From the NCBI RefSeq assembly GCF_014930365.1, contig NZ_JABXWI010000002.1, positions 248,001 to 312,000 of the forward strand: DNA of 64,000 bases. The letters are read 5' to 3'. A program made the translations under genes and the position numbers. The notes under the pieces are model-generated. The model saw only the letters and a program-made list of their open reading frames with translations. It searched no databases and was not told where the DNA came from. Shown in pieces: positions 32,569 through 41,998 of the stretch. The stretch's first letter is position 1. Every line of letters starts with the position of its first letter. The DNA is from Streptomyces caniscabiei (lineage in GTDB: Bacteria; Actinomycetota; Actinomycetes; Streptomycetales; Streptomycetaceae).

Positions 32569-35500
32569 ATGACGTACTTCGCACGTCTGCGCGGCCGCGC
32601 GAGACGCTGGGCGGGTCCGCTCGCCGGACTGACCGCCGCGTCACTGCTTCTGGGGCTCGCCGGGCCCGCCGCTCCGGCCGCCGCGGACGACGCCGACCTC
32701 ACCGACGGCCTGGCCCTCTGGTACAAGCTCGACGCCACCTCCGGCACCACCGTCACCGACGCCTCCGGCAACGGCCGGAACGGCACGGTGAACGGCACCG
32801 CCGGCTGGACCGGAGACGGGCAGGGCCTCGCCTTCAACGGTTCGGACACCTACATCAAGGTGCCGAACGACGTCATGAAGGGCATGAACTCGATCAGCGT
32901 CTCCATGGACGTGCTGATGGACGAGTCGCAGGCCGGGCCGTACTTCATCTACGGCTTCGGCAACACCACCAACGGCGCGGGCAACGGCTACCTCTTCGCC
33001 ACCGGCAACTCCCTGCGCACCGCCATCGCGTCGGGCAACTGGTCGACCGAGCAGAACACCCGGCCCTCCGACTCGCACAACCTGACCCGTGCGGTGTGGA
33101 AGCAGCTCACCTACACCCAGACCGGCACCACGGGCGTGCTGTACGAGGACGGCGTCGAGGTCGGCCGCAACACCTCGGTCACCACCACCCCGGGTTCCAT
33201 CGGCTCCGGCACGACGACCGCCAACTACATAGGCAAGTCGGTCTACACCAGCGACAAGCTCTTCAAGGGCAAGATCCGCGACTTCCGGGTCTACGACCGG
33301 GCCCTCGCCGGCGCCGAGGTCGAGCAGCTCTCGCTCCCCATCGCCGCGGAGGGCGTCGCCGCCGACAAGGCCGCCCTCACCCTGGGCGACACCAGCGCGG
33401 TGACCACCGACCTGGATCTGCCGAAGACCGGCACGGCCGGCGGCTCGACCATCACCTGGAAGAGCGACAACACCGCCGTGGTCTCGGACTCCGGCGCGGT
33501 GACCCGCCCCGCCGCCGGTCAGCCCGACGGCCACGCCACGCTGACGGCGACCCTGAAGAAGGGCCCCGCGAGCGCCACCAAGACCTTCGAGGTCACGGTC
33601 CTCCCCACCTTCGACGACACGACCGCCGTCGACCAGGCCGCCGAGGCACTGACCGTGCACAACCTCGACGACGCACGGGGCAACCTCACGCTGCCGGCCA
33701 CCGGCACCTTCGGCACCAAGGTCGCCTGGTCCTCCGCGAACACGGACGTCGTCTCCTCCGAGGGTGTGGTGAAGCGTCCCGCGCACGGCGACGGCGCCAC
33801 CACCGTGGAGCTGACCGCGACCGTCACCAAGGGCGACGCGAAGAAGACCCGCGTCTTCACCGCGAAGGTGCCGGAGCTGCCGAAGAAGGAAGCCCTCAAG
33901 GGCTATATGTTCAGCTACTTCACCGGCGAGGGCACCTCGGACGGCGAGCAGCTCTACGCGGCCCTCAGCAAGGGCAACGACCCGCTGAAGTGGCGGGAGT
34001 TGAACGACGGCAAGCCCGTCCTGACCTCCACGCTCGGCGAGAAGGGCCTGCGCGACCCGTTCATCATCCGCTCCCCCGAGGGCGACAAGTTCTACCAGAT
34101 CGCCACGGACCTGAGGATCTACGGCAACGGCGACTGGGACGCCTCCCAGCGCACCGGCAGCAAGTCCATCATGGTCTGGGAGTCCACCGACCTGGTGAAC
34201 TGGACCAACCAGCGTCTGGTGAAGGTCTCCCCCGACTCGGCCGGCAACACCTGGGCCCCCGAGGCGTACTACGACGAGAAGCTCGGCGAGTACGTGGTGT
34301 TCTGGGCGTCGAAGCTGTACGACAACGAGGCCCACTCCGGCGACACGTACAACCGCATGATGTACGCGACGACCCGTGACTTCTACACGTTCAGCGAGCC
34401 CAAGGTCTGGGTCGACCGCGGCTACTCGGTCATCGACTCCACGGTCATCCAGCACGACGGCGAGTACTACCGCCTCTCCAAGGACGAGCGGAACAACACC
34501 TCCTCCACCCCCAACAGCAAGTTCATCTTCGAGGAGAAGAGCGACACGCTCCGCAACCTCTCCTGGACCTCCGTCGCCGAGGGCATCGGCAAGGGCGCGA
34601 TGAACGCCGCCGAGGGCCCGCTGGTGTTCAAGTCGAACACCGAGGAGAAGTGGTACGCGTTCCTCGACGAGTTCGGCGGACGCGGCTACATCCCCTTCGA
34701 GACGACCGACCTGGCCTCCGGTGTCTGGACCCCGTCCACCGGCTACGACCTGCCGTCCAAGCCCCGGCACGGCACGGTGCTCCCGGTCACCCAGGCCGAG
34801 TACGACCGGCTGCTGCAGACCTACCAGCCGGACCAGATCATCACCGACGTCGAGGACGTCAAGGTGAAGACGGGCGTCGGTGACGCCCCGGTCCTGCCGG
34901 CCACCGTCATCGCCGAGTCGGCGGACGGCGTGAAGCGGCCCGTCGCGGTCACCTGGGAGGACGTGGACCCCGCGCAGTACGCGCAGACCGGCACCTTCAC
35001 GGTGAAGGGCGACATCGCCGGCGACTCGGCGATCGAGGTCACGGCGGAGGTCACGGTCTCCGCCGAGGGCCCGGACGTCCCCGCCGACCTGCTGCTGCAC
35101 TACGACTTCGACGAGACCGGCGGCAGCATCGCCCGCGACTCCAGCGGCCACGGCTACCACGGCACCTACGTCCGTACGCCCGACTTCGGGACCGGCGTGG
35201 ACGGCGGCTCGTTCAAGATGTCCGGCGGCAACAGCGGCTCCAGCTCGCCGTACGTCAAGATCCCGAACGGGGTCCTGAAGGGCGCGAGCGGCGTCACCGT
35301 CTCCACCTACGTGAAGTGGAAGGGCGGCGACAACTTCCAGTGGCTGTTCGGGCTCGGCCCGGACAGCAACAAGTACCTGTTCGCCACGCCGTCCAACGGC
35401 GCCGGCAAGCTGTTCTCCGCGATCACCAAGGCCACCTGGTCCGGTGAGAAGCAGATGCTCGGCGGCTCCCAGCTCACCCCGGGCGAGTGGAAGCACCTCA

Positions 35501-37767
35501 CCGTCACCCTGAACGGCGCGACCGAGACGGCGGTCCTCTACGTGGACGGCGCCGAGGTCGCCCGGGTCGGCGGGGTCACCGTCAAGCCGTCCGACCTGTA
35601 CGACTCCGCCAAGGACCACTCCGGCTACATCGGCAAGTCGCTGTACTCCCCGGACCCGTACTTCGGCGGCGAGGTCGACGACTTCCGGATCTACAACCGG
35701 GCCCTGACGCCGGCCGAGGTCCTGGAGCTCGGCGGCAACACCACCGGGATCGCGGCAGTGACCCACCCGGCGCTCAAGACCGACGCGATCATCACCGACA
35801 AGGACAGCAAGGTCGTCCTCCCGCTCACCCCGGGCAGTGATGTCACCGCCCTGGCACCGGAGTTCACCCTCGCCCACGGCGCGACCATCAGCCCCGCCTC
35901 CGGCACCCTGCGCGACTTCAGCAAGCCGGTCACGTACGAGGTCACGGGCTCGGACGGGAAGAAGCGCACCTGGACCGTCTCGGCGGTGGTCATGAAGAGC
36001 CCGGTCCTGCCCGGTCTCAACGCCGACCCGAACATCGTCCGCTTCGGTGACACCTTCTACATCTACCCGACCACCGACGGCTTCGAGGGCTGGAGCGGTA
36101 CGCAGTTCAAGGCGTACTCCTCCAAGGACCTGGTCAACTGGACCGACCACGGCGTCATCCTGGACCTGGGTCCGGACGTCTCCTGGGCGGACAGCAGGGC
36201 CTGGGCGCCGGCGATGGAGGAGAAGAACGGCAAGTACTACTTCTACTTCTGCGCCGACGCGAACATCGGTGTCGCGGTCTCCGACTCGCCCACCGGCCCG
36301 TTCAAGGACGCGCTCGGCAAGCCGCTGCTGAAGGCCGGTGACCACACGGGCCAGATGATCGACCCGGCCGTCTTCACCGACGACGACGGCACGTCGTACC
36401 TCTACTGGGGCAACGGCCGCGCGTACGTGGTCCCGTTGAACGACGACATGGTGTCGTTCGACGCCGCCAAGGTCACGAACATCACCCCCAGCGGCTACAA
36501 CGAGGGCACCTTCGTCATCAAGCGCAAGGGCACCTACTACTTCATGTGGTCGGAGAACGACACACGTGACGAGAACTACCGGGTCGCCTACGCCACCGGC
36601 TCCTCGCCCACCGGTCCCTGGACCAAGCAGGGCGTGATCCTGGAGAAGGACCTCTCGCTCGGTATCAAGGGCCCCGGCCACCACTCGGTGGTCCACGTCC
36701 CGAACACCGACGACTGGTACATCGCCTACCACCGCTTCGCCATCCCCGGCGGTGACGGCACGCACCGCGAAACCACCATCGACAAGCTGGAGTTCGACGC
36801 CGACGGCCTGCTGAAGAAGGTCGTCCCGACCCTGGAGAGCATCGACCCGGTCACCATCGCCCGGGCCGGCGCGGACGCCTCCGGCAAGGAAGGCGCCAAG
36901 ATCCCGCTGAACGGCTCGGTCTCCGGCGCGGGCGGCGCCCAGTGGACGATCGGCAACGACGTGCCCTGCCTCTTCGCCGACGCCAAGTCCGCGAAGACCA
37001 CGGTCACCTGCGCCGACAACGGCACGTACACGCTCACCCTGACCGGCGGCCGCAGCAGCGACACGGTGACGGTGACCGTCACCAACGCGGCCCCGAAGAT
37101 CACCTCCGCGGCCGGCCCCAAGTCCCCGGTGGCGGTGGGCAAGGGCACCTCGGTCTCGGCGAAGTTCACCGACCCGGGCACCCGCGACACCCACACCTGC
37201 AAGGTCGACTGGAAGGACGGCACCAAGCCCACCGCCGGCAAGGTCGCCGCCGGCGGCTGCAAGGCCGAGCACACCTACCGCAAGGCCGGCATCTTCCGCC
37301 CGGTGATCACCGTCACCGACGACGACGGCGCCTCGGTGAGCAGCACGCTCCCCGAGCTGATCGTCTACGACCGGGCCGCCGGTTCCGCGACCGGCAAGGG
37401 CAGCTTCACCTCACCGGCCGGCGCGTTCCCGGCGAGCCCGAAGCTGACCGGCACGGCGGGCTTCTCCTTCACCGCCAAGTACGGCAAGGGTGACACCCGG
37501 CCGTCCGGCAAGGCGGCGCTCGACTTCGCCAAGGCCAAGCTGAAGTTCCGCTCCACCGGCTCCGACTGGCTGGTGGTCACCGGCTCGAAGGCGGTCTACC
37601 AGGGCTCCGGCACGGTCAACGGGAAGACCGGCTACGCGTTCCGGATCACGGCCACGGACGGCCCGGACACCTTCAAGATCAAGATCTGGAAGAAGTCCTC
37701 GGGTGCGGTGGTCTACGAGAACAAGACGGCCGCGAAGACGAAGGGGATCACGATCGGCCGCAAGTAA
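32569..37767 (+). CDS. Secreted multidomain glycoside hydrolase with two GH43 modules
   Basis: 1,732 aa from ATG 32569. Signal peptide (1 to about 37, ending AAPAAA). LamG/ConA-like domain (44-258); two bacterial Ig-like repeats (258-344, 348-432); GH43-like module A (441-745) with acidic residues in LRDPFIIR and AEGPLVF; an Ig-like domain (758-834); second LamG (838-1056); a DUF5018-like domain (1065-1141); GH43 module B (1145-1428) with ADPNIV, IDPAVF and NEGTF, matching the base, pKa modulator and acid; two PKD-like domains (1431-1601); and a C-terminal beta domain (1605-1732). Expected to hydrolyse arabinan or xylan side chains outside the cell. Two five-bladed propeller catalytic modules in one chain is unusual. 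An intrinsic terminator follows. Confidence 0.92.
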   Translation: MTYFARLRGRARRWAGPLAGLTAASLLLGLAGPAAPAAADDADLTDGLALWYKLDATSGTTVTDASGNGRNGTVNGTAGWTGDGQGLAFNGSDTYIKVPNDVMKGMNSISVSMDVLMDESQAGPYFIYGFGNTTNGAGNGYLFATGNSLRTAIASGNWSTEQNTRPSDSHNLTRAVWKQLTYTQTGTTGVLYEDGVEVGRNTSVTTTPGSIGSGTTTANYIGKSVYTSDKLFKGKIRDFRVYDRALAGAEVEQLSLPIAAEGVAADKAALTLGDTSAVTTDLDLPKTGTAGGSTITWKSDNTAVVSDSGAVTRPAAGQPDGHATLTATLKKGPASATKTFEVTVLPTFDDTTAVDQAAEALTVHNLDDARGNLTLPATGTFGTKVAWSSANTDVVSSEGVVKRPAHGDGATTVELTATVTKGDAKKTRVFTAKVPELPKKEALKGYMFSYFTGEGTSDGEQLYAALSKGNDPLKWRELNDGKPVLTSTLGEKGLRDPFIIRSPEGDKFYQIATDLRIYGNGDWDASQRTGSKSIMVWESTDLVNWTNQRLVKVSPDSAGNTWAPEAYYDEKLGEYVVFWASKLYDNEAHSGDTYNRMMYATTRDFYTFSEPKVWVDRGYSVIDSTVIQHDGEYYRLSKDERNNTSSTPNSKFIFEEKSDTLRNLSWTSVAEGIGKGAMNAAEGPLVFKSNTEEKWYAFLDEFGGRGYIPFETTDLASGVWTPSTGYDLPSKPRHGTVLPVTQAEYDRLLQTYQPDQIITDVEDVKVKTGVGDAPVLPATVIAESADGVKRPVAVTWEDVDPAQYAQTGTFTVKGDIAGDSAIEVTAEVTVSAEGPDVPADLLLHYDFDETGGSIARDSSGHGYHGTYVRTPDFGTGVDGGSFKMSGGNSGSSSPYVKIPNGVLKGASGVTVSTYVKWKGGDNFQWLFGLGPDSNKYLFATPSNGAGKLFSAITKATWSGEKQMLGGSQLTPGEWKHLTVTLNGATETAVLYVDGAEVARVGGVTVKPSDLYDSAKDHSGYIGKSLYSPDPYFGGEVDDFRIYNRALTPAEVLELGGNTTGIAAVTHPALKTDAIITDKDSKVVLPLTPGSDVTALAPEFTLAHGATISPASGTLRDFSKPVTYEVTGSDGKKRTWTVSAVVMKSPVLPGLNADPNIVRFGDTFYIYPTTDGFEGWSGTQFKAYSSKDLVNWTDHGVILDLGPDVSWADSRAWAPAMEEKNGKYYFYFCADANIGVAVSDSPTGPFKDALGKPLLKAGDHTGQMIDPAVFTDDDGTSYLYWGNGRAYVVPLNDDMVSFDAAKVTNITPSGYNEGTFVIKRKGTYYFMWSENDTRDENYRVAYATGSSPTGPWTKQGVILEKDLSLGIKGPGHHSVVHVPNTDDWYIAYHRFAIPGGDGTHRETTIDKLEFDADGLLKKVVPTLESIDPVTIARAGADASGKEGAKIPLNGSVSGAGGAQWTIGNDVPCLFADAKSAKTTVTCADNGTYTLTLTGGRSSDTVTVTVTNAAPKITSAAGPKSPVAVGKGTSVSAKFTDPGTRDTHTCKVDWKDGTKPTAGKVAAGGCKAEHTYRKAGIFRPVITVTDDDGASVSSTLPELIVYDRAAGSATGKGSFTSPAGAFPASPKLTGTAGFSFTAKYGKGDTRPSGKAALDFAKAKLKFRSTGSDWLVVTGSKAVYQGSGTVNGKTGYAFRITATDGPDTFKIKIWKKSSGAVVYENKTAAKTKGITIGRK

Positions 37768-37786
37768 CCCCTGAGCGACACCTTGA

Positions 37787-37829
37787 CCGAGCCGCGTCCG
37801 GATTCCTTCCGGGCGCGGTTCGGTTTTTT
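37787..37829 (+). terminator. Rho-independent terminator after the GH43 gene
   Basis: CCGAGCCGCGTCCGGA pairs with TTCCGGGCGCGGTTCGG and is followed by TTTTTT. It is one of very few hairpins here with a real T-tract. Confidence 0.88.
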
Positions 37830-37863
37830 CGGGGGGCGTCGGCGGGTGGTCTCGCGCGGGCCG

Positions 37864-37985
37864 GTGGGGGCTTCTCGCGCAGTTCCCCGCGCCCCTGAAG
37901 GGCCTACGGCCCTTTCGGGCCGAAAAAGCAGGAGCGCAGCCCCGCTTTTTCAGGGGCGCGGGGAACTGCGCGACCAGCCCCCACC
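37864..37985. repeat. Long copy of dispersed palindromic element (R5)
   Basis: Outer arms GCGCAGTTCCCCGCGCCCCT / AGGGGCGCGGGGAACTGCGC are perfect; inner hairpins AGGGCCTACGGCCCT and the AAAAAGC...GCTTTTT pair match R2. It follows an intrinsic terminator, so its role here cannot be simple termination of the GH43 transcript alone. Confidence 0.8.
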
Positions 37986-38041
37986 CACCCGCACCCCGCG
38001 ACGTACGGGAATCCCCCCACCCCCACAACGTTGAACCCCAT

Positions 38042-39022
38042 ATGCGCTTCTCCGTCCTCGACCGCTCCCGCACCCGCGAACACCACACCGCCCCCGAGGC
38101 CCTGCGGGACACCGTCCAGCTGGCCCGAGACGCGGAGCGGCTCGGATTCCACCGCTTCTGGGTGTCGGAGCACCACGGCGTCCCCGGCGTGGCCGGCTCC
38201 GCCCCGACCGTCCTGGCCGCGGCCGTCGCCGCCGCCACCCGCACCATCCGCGTGGGCACCGGAGGGGTCATGCTCCCCAACCACCGCCCACTGATCGTCG
38301 CGGAGCAGTTCGGCGTCCTGGAGTCCCTGTTCCCGGGCCGCATCGACATGGGGCTCGGCCGCTCCGTCGGCTTCACGGACGGCGTACGCCGGGCGCTGGG
38401 CCGGGACAAGGACGATGCCGACGACTTCGCGGGCCAGTTGGACGAGCTGCTCTCCTGGTTCCGGGGCACCTCCCCGACCGGCGTGCACGCCCGCCCGCCG
38501 GAGGGCCTCGCCGTCCCCCCGTTCGTGCTGGCGATGGGCGAGGGCGCCGACATCGCCGCACGGGCCGGCCTGCCGATGGTGATCGGCGACCTCCGCGACC
38601 GCGAGCGGATGCGGCACGGCATCGACCGCTACCGCGCTGGGTTCCGTCCGTCCGTGTGGGCCGAGGAGCCGTACGTCGTCGTCTCCGGCACGATCGCCGT
38701 CGCCGGCACCCCGGAGGAGGCGCGCCGGATCCTGCTCCCCGAGGCGTGGGCCATGGCCCACTCCCGCACCCGCGGCACGTTCCCGCCGCTCGCCCCTGCG
38801 GAGGAGGTCGAGCGGCGGACCATGACGTCGAAGGAGCGCGGCTTCTACGAGGCCGGGCTGACCGGCCAGGTGTACGGCACCGAGGAGCAGGTGGCGTACG
38901 AACTGGAATCGCTGATCAAGGAGACGGGCGCCCAGGAGCTCCTGGTCACGACGAGCACGTACGACCGCGAGGCGCTGCTGGACTCCTACACGAGGCTGGC
39001 CCGGATCGCGGGGCTCGGCTGA
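38042..39022 (+). CDS. LLM-class flavin-dependent oxidoreductase (MsnO8/luciferase-like)
   Basis: 326 aa. Bacterial-luciferase-like TIM barrel: N-terminal FSVLDRSR, FWVSEHHG near residue 40, VGTGGVMLPNHRPL, RIDMGLGRS and C-terminal VTTSTYDREALLDSY are signature segments of the LLM flavin monooxygenase family. Uses reduced FMN supplied by a separate reductase; substrate unknown. Convergent with the acyltransferase gene, overlapping by 37 bases. Confidence 0.9.
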   Translation: MRFSVLDRSRTREHHTAPEALRDTVQLARDAERLGFHRFWVSEHHGVPGVAGSAPTVLAAAVAAATRTIRVGTGGVMLPNHRPLIVAEQFGVLESLFPGRIDMGLGRSVGFTDGVRRALGRDKDDADDFAGQLDELLSWFRGTSPTGVHARPPEGLAVPPFVLAMGEGADIAARAGLPMVIGDLRDRERMRHGIDRYRAGFRPSVWAEEPYVVVSGTIAVAGTPEEARRILLPEAWAMAHSRTRGTFPPLAPAEEVERRTMTSKERGFYEAGLTGQVYGTEEQVAYELESLIKETGAQELLVTTSTYDREALLDSYTRLARIAGLG

Positions 39023-39846
39023 CCCGGCCGGCACCCGCCATACGCTTCGGTCGCGTGTTCGACCATGGCCGCCACGTCGATCACCGCCGTCTGCGCGGCC
39101 GCCGCCAGCGCCCGCCGGTCGAGGTGGTCGGCCGGGCCGATGACGGGCCGTACGTCCACCTCGGCGACGACGCCGCGAGCGGTCACCACCCGCCACACGG
39201 AGGCGAGCAGCGAGTCGTCCCCGACATAGGCGGGTGCGGTGCTCGCGCCGCCCTCGGCGCACCGGTAGCGGACGCGGACCGGCTGCACGGGCACGTCGGC
39301 GTCGAGGGCGGCCTGGAAGACGGCCCGCCGGAAGCGGCCCTGGGCACGGCCGCACCAGGTGCTCCCCTCGGGGAAGGCGACGACGGCCGCCCCGCCGCGC
39401 AGGGCGCCCGCGATACGGGTGACCGTGTCCGGCAGCGCGCGGATCCGGTCCCGCTCGATGAACAGCACTCCGCTCCGCGCCACGAGGGCGCCCGCCACGG
39501 GCCACTCCCGGATGTCGGCCTTGGCGAGCATCCGCGCCGGCCGCACCGCGCCGAGCAGCGGTATGTCCAGCCAGGAGACATGGTTGGCGACGAGCAGCAG
39601 CCCGCCGTCGGGGGCGGCGCCGGAGATCCGAACCCGGACACCGGACGCCCGTACGACCGCCCGGCACCACAGCCGTACGACCCCGGCCGGAGCCCGCAGA
39701 CCGACGACACTCACCAGCACCCCGACGAGGACCAGCGCCACGACCGCCACGAATCGCGCGCCGGCCCGCGGCACGGCGGCGACCTGCCTGCTCACCTCCA
39801 CACACGCCTGCGGGCTGCAGGGCGCGCTGGGCAGCCACACGCTCAT
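38986..39846 (-). CDS. Lysophospholipid acyltransferase (PlsC/OlsA-like)
   Basis: 286 aa. One hydrophobic N-terminal segment (32-50), then the acyltransferase motifs: HxxxxD as H89...D94 (NHVSWLD) and FPEGST at 158-163. Adds an acyl chain to a lysolipid hydroxyl at the membrane. Lies four bases downstream of a GNAT acyltransferase of the OlsB type, so it most likely performs the second step of ornithine lipid synthesis, O-acylation of lyso-ornithine lipid (OlsA role). A general PlsC function cannot be excluded. Confidence 0.85.
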   Translation of the reverse strand: MSVWLPSAPCSPQACVEVSRQVAAVPRAGARFVAVVALVLVGVLVSVVGLRAPAGVVRLWCRAVVRASGVRVRISGAAPDGGLLLVANHVSWLDIPLLGAVRPARMLAKADIREWPVAGALVARSGVLFIERDRIRALPDTVTRIAGALRGGAAVVAFPEGSTWCGRAQGRFRRAVFQAALDADVPVQPVRVRYRCAEGGASTAPAYVGDDSLLASVWRVVTARGVVAEVDVRPVIGPADHLDRRALAAAAQTAVIDVAAMVEHATEAYGGCRPGQPSPAIRASLV

Positions 39847-39850
39847 CGGG

Positions 39851-40621
39851 TCACGCCGTCGGGACGAGGGAGAGGAAGTGGCGCAGATAGCGGGCGTCGA
39901 CCCGGCGCATCGACAGCAGGACGTACAGGTCGGCGACCCCGAAGTCCGGGTCGTGCGCGGGCTCGCCGCAGACCCAGGCGCCGAGCCGCAGATAACCGCG
40001 CAGCAGCGGCGGCAGCTCGGTACGGCCCTGCGGGGCCTCGCCCTTGGGGACCCAGGGCAGCAGCGGCCGTACCCGGTACTCCTGCGGTGCCAGGTTCCTG
40101 GCCCGCACCCGGTCCCAGGTGCCCGCCGCGAGCACTCCGCCGTCGGCGAGCGGGACGGAGCAGCAACCGGCCAGCCACTCGTGGCCGCCCTGGACCATGT
40201 AGCGGGCGATCCCGGCCCAGATCAGGCTGATCACGGCGCCGTCGCGGTGGTCGGGGTGGACACAGGAGCGGCCGACCTCCACCAGCGAGGGCCGGATGGC
40301 GTCGAGCGTGCCGAGGTCGAACTCGCCCTCCGAGTACAGCCGTCCGGCGACCGCGGCCCGCTCGGGCGGCAGCAGCCGGTAGGTGCCGACGACCTGTCCG
40401 GTGAGGATGTCCCGGACGAGCAGGTGGTCGCAGTAGGCGTCGAAGGGGTCGACGTCCAGCCCCGGCTGCGGCGAGGCCAGCAGGGCGCCCATCTCCCCGG
40501 CGAAGACCTCGTGCCGCAGCCGCTGTGCGGCGCGGACGTCCTCCTCGCCGCGGGCCAGGGTGACGATGTAGCGGGTGGGGGCGGCCGACTGGGGCGGGCT
40601 GTCGAGGGTGGAGGCGGTCAT
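39851..40621 (-). CDS. GNAT N-acyltransferase, OlsB-like (ornithine lipid synthesis)
   Basis: 256 aa. Matches the Acetyltransf_5/OlsB group: AQRLRHEVFAGEMGA near residue 33, YCDHLLVRD, GTYRLLPP, EVGRSCVHPDHRDGAVI and GCCSVPL, with acyl-ACP rather than acetyl-CoA as donor in characterised members. Forms the 3-hydroxyacyl amide on ornithine, giving lyso-ornithine lipid. Co-transcribed with the PlsC/OlsA-like gene four bases on. Ornithine lipids replace phospholipids under phosphate limitation in many bacteria; no Pho box was identified here. Confidence 0.85.
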   Translation of the reverse strand: MTASTLDSPPQSAAPTRYIVTLARGEEDVRAAQRLRHEVFAGEMGALLASPQPGLDVDPFDAYCDHLLVRDILTGQVVGTYRLLPPERAAVAGRLYSEGEFDLGTLDAIRPSLVEVGRSCVHPDHRDGAVISLIWAGIARYMVQGGHEWLAGCCSVPLADGGVLAAGTWDRVRARNLAPQEYRVRPLLPWVPKGEAPQGRTELPPLLRGYLRLGAWVCGEPAHDPDFGVADLYVLLSMRRVDARYLRHFLSLVPTA

Positions 40622-40777
40622 GGCATCTCCTGGTCACGGGCCGACTCGGCGGCGTCAGGGGCGGACCTGGGGACGTGCGGTCCGCCGCCCTAGTTCTCCC
40701 GACGCCGACTGACACGTGCGTGACCGGTTGCGAGAGCCCGGATGTGCGCTTGTTGAACGGCACGGTCCCGGTGGCCG

Positions 40778-41803
40778 TCACCTGGCCGGCGCGCAACTCC
40801 CGAGCCACGCGCGGGTTTCATCGGCGTCGAGGACCCGCTCCAGGAGGAGGTCGCCCGCCATGCCGGGGAGGAACCGTCCGGCGGGCCAGCTCCGCTCGTA
40901 CGGCGGTGGGTCGAGCACCAGCAGCCGTACGCCGTCGACGACGGGTATGTCGCCGGGGGTCCCCTCGTTCCACACCCACTCCCCGCCGGGTGCCACCAGA
41001 TTGAACGCCCCGGTCGTGGGCACCTGCCCCGGCGCGTCCCGGCACACGGCGGCCTCCGGCGCGGACGGCGCCCGGCCGGGGACATGACCGCCCCCGACGA
41101 GCACATCGGCCAGCAGCGTGTGCAACTGGAAGTTGTCCCCGATGCCGCTCATCCGCATCGCGTACCCGGTGCCGCTGGGCCGGTGCAGCACGACCAGCGG
41201 CTCGTCGTCGAGCACGAGCAGGGCGTACACGAGGCACGTGAAGGCGTGCCCGGACGCCTCCTCCACGGTCCGCAGCGCCCGGAGCACCCGTGCGCGCCAC
41301 GCGGCGTCGAGGCCGGTGCGTACGGCGGCGTGATTGAGCAGGGCGACGGCCGCCGTCTCCCAGCGCGGGAGCAGCCACCAGCCGAGGGCGGCCTCCATAC
41401 CGACGCGTTCGACGACCGCCGGGGCGGGGTCCCCGTGGTCCGGCTCGGGGAAGTCCCCGCCGCCGGTCGCGGACCAGCGCGCGCAGAACTCCCCGGTGGC
41501 GTCGAGCGCCCAGTCGAGCCCGTGGAAGATCGCGGGCGCGCAGCCCGCCGGGTCCGCGCCCCGCTCGACACAGGCACCGATCACGATGGCGACCATGGTG
41601 TCGGGCCCGGCGGGCAGCTCCGGCAGCAGCGCGGCCAGCCGGGGCGTCGCCTGGACGATCTCGTGCCGCCCGGCTCCCTCGAACCGCCGGTGCATCTCCC
41701 GGTAGGCGCGCCGGGTCCGGTCCTCGTCCCGCTCCCGCACGGCGGCGTCGAACCCGGCGACGGCTTCGAGGAACCGCTGCCTCCCCCTCCGCCCGAACAT
41801 CAT
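40778..41803 (-). CDS. Conserved hypothetical protein
   Basis: 341 aa; not recognised. Helix-rich N-terminal half (residues 1-200: RRGRQRFLEAVAGF, GWWLLPRWETAAVALLNHAAV) and a more beta-rich C-terminal part (GIGDNFQLHTLLADVLVGGG, DGVRLLVLDPPPYE). No signal peptide, membrane segment or catalytic motif that I can name. Codon use is typical of its neighbours. Single-gene unit between the ols pair and sdhB, all on the minus strand. Confidence 0.75.
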   Translation of the reverse strand: MMFGRRGRQRFLEAVAGFDAAVRERDEDRTRRAYREMHRRFEGAGRHEIVQATPRLAALLPELPAGPDTMVAIVIGACVERGADPAGCAPAIFHGLDWALDATGEFCARWSATGGGDFPEPDHGDPAPAVVERVGMEAALGWWLLPRWETAAVALLNHAAVRTGLDAAWRARVLRALRTVEEASGHAFTCLVYALLVLDDEPLVVLHRPSGTGYAMRMSGIGDNFQLHTLLADVLVGGGHVPGRAPSAPEAAVCRDAPGQVPTTGAFNLVAPGGEWVWNEGTPGDIPVVDGVRLLVLDPPPYERSWPAGRFLPGMAGDLLLERVLDADETRAWLGSCAPAR

Positions 41804-41910
41804 GCGCGCAGCCTACCTACACAGAAAATCCAGACGGGGCCGGGACTGAGCACCACTCCCGACCCCGCCCGTCCGCACGATTCGGCGAACGTTTGTTGGT
41901 GACCACGGCC

Positions 41911-41960
41911 CGCTGCGGCGCGCCCCTCAGGGGCGCGGGGAACTGCGCGACCAGCCACGA
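41911..41960. repeat. Short copy of dispersed palindromic element (R6)
   Basis: Carries GCGCCCCTCAGGGGCGC as a hairpin plus the reverse core AGGGGCGCGGGGAACTGCGC. It lies 39 bases below the sdhB stop on the downstream side, consistent with ending the sdhCAB transcript. Confidence 0.7.
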
Positions 41961-41998
41961 CGAACCCGCAGCCCGAAGACGTCAGGCCCCCGACGGCG

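Noticed and set aside
32641..37272. 1,543-residue open frame antisense to the GH43 gene
   Set aside because: It results from the strong GC bias at third positions of the sense gene; it lacks recognisable domains while the sense frame has signal peptide, LamG and GH43 motifs.
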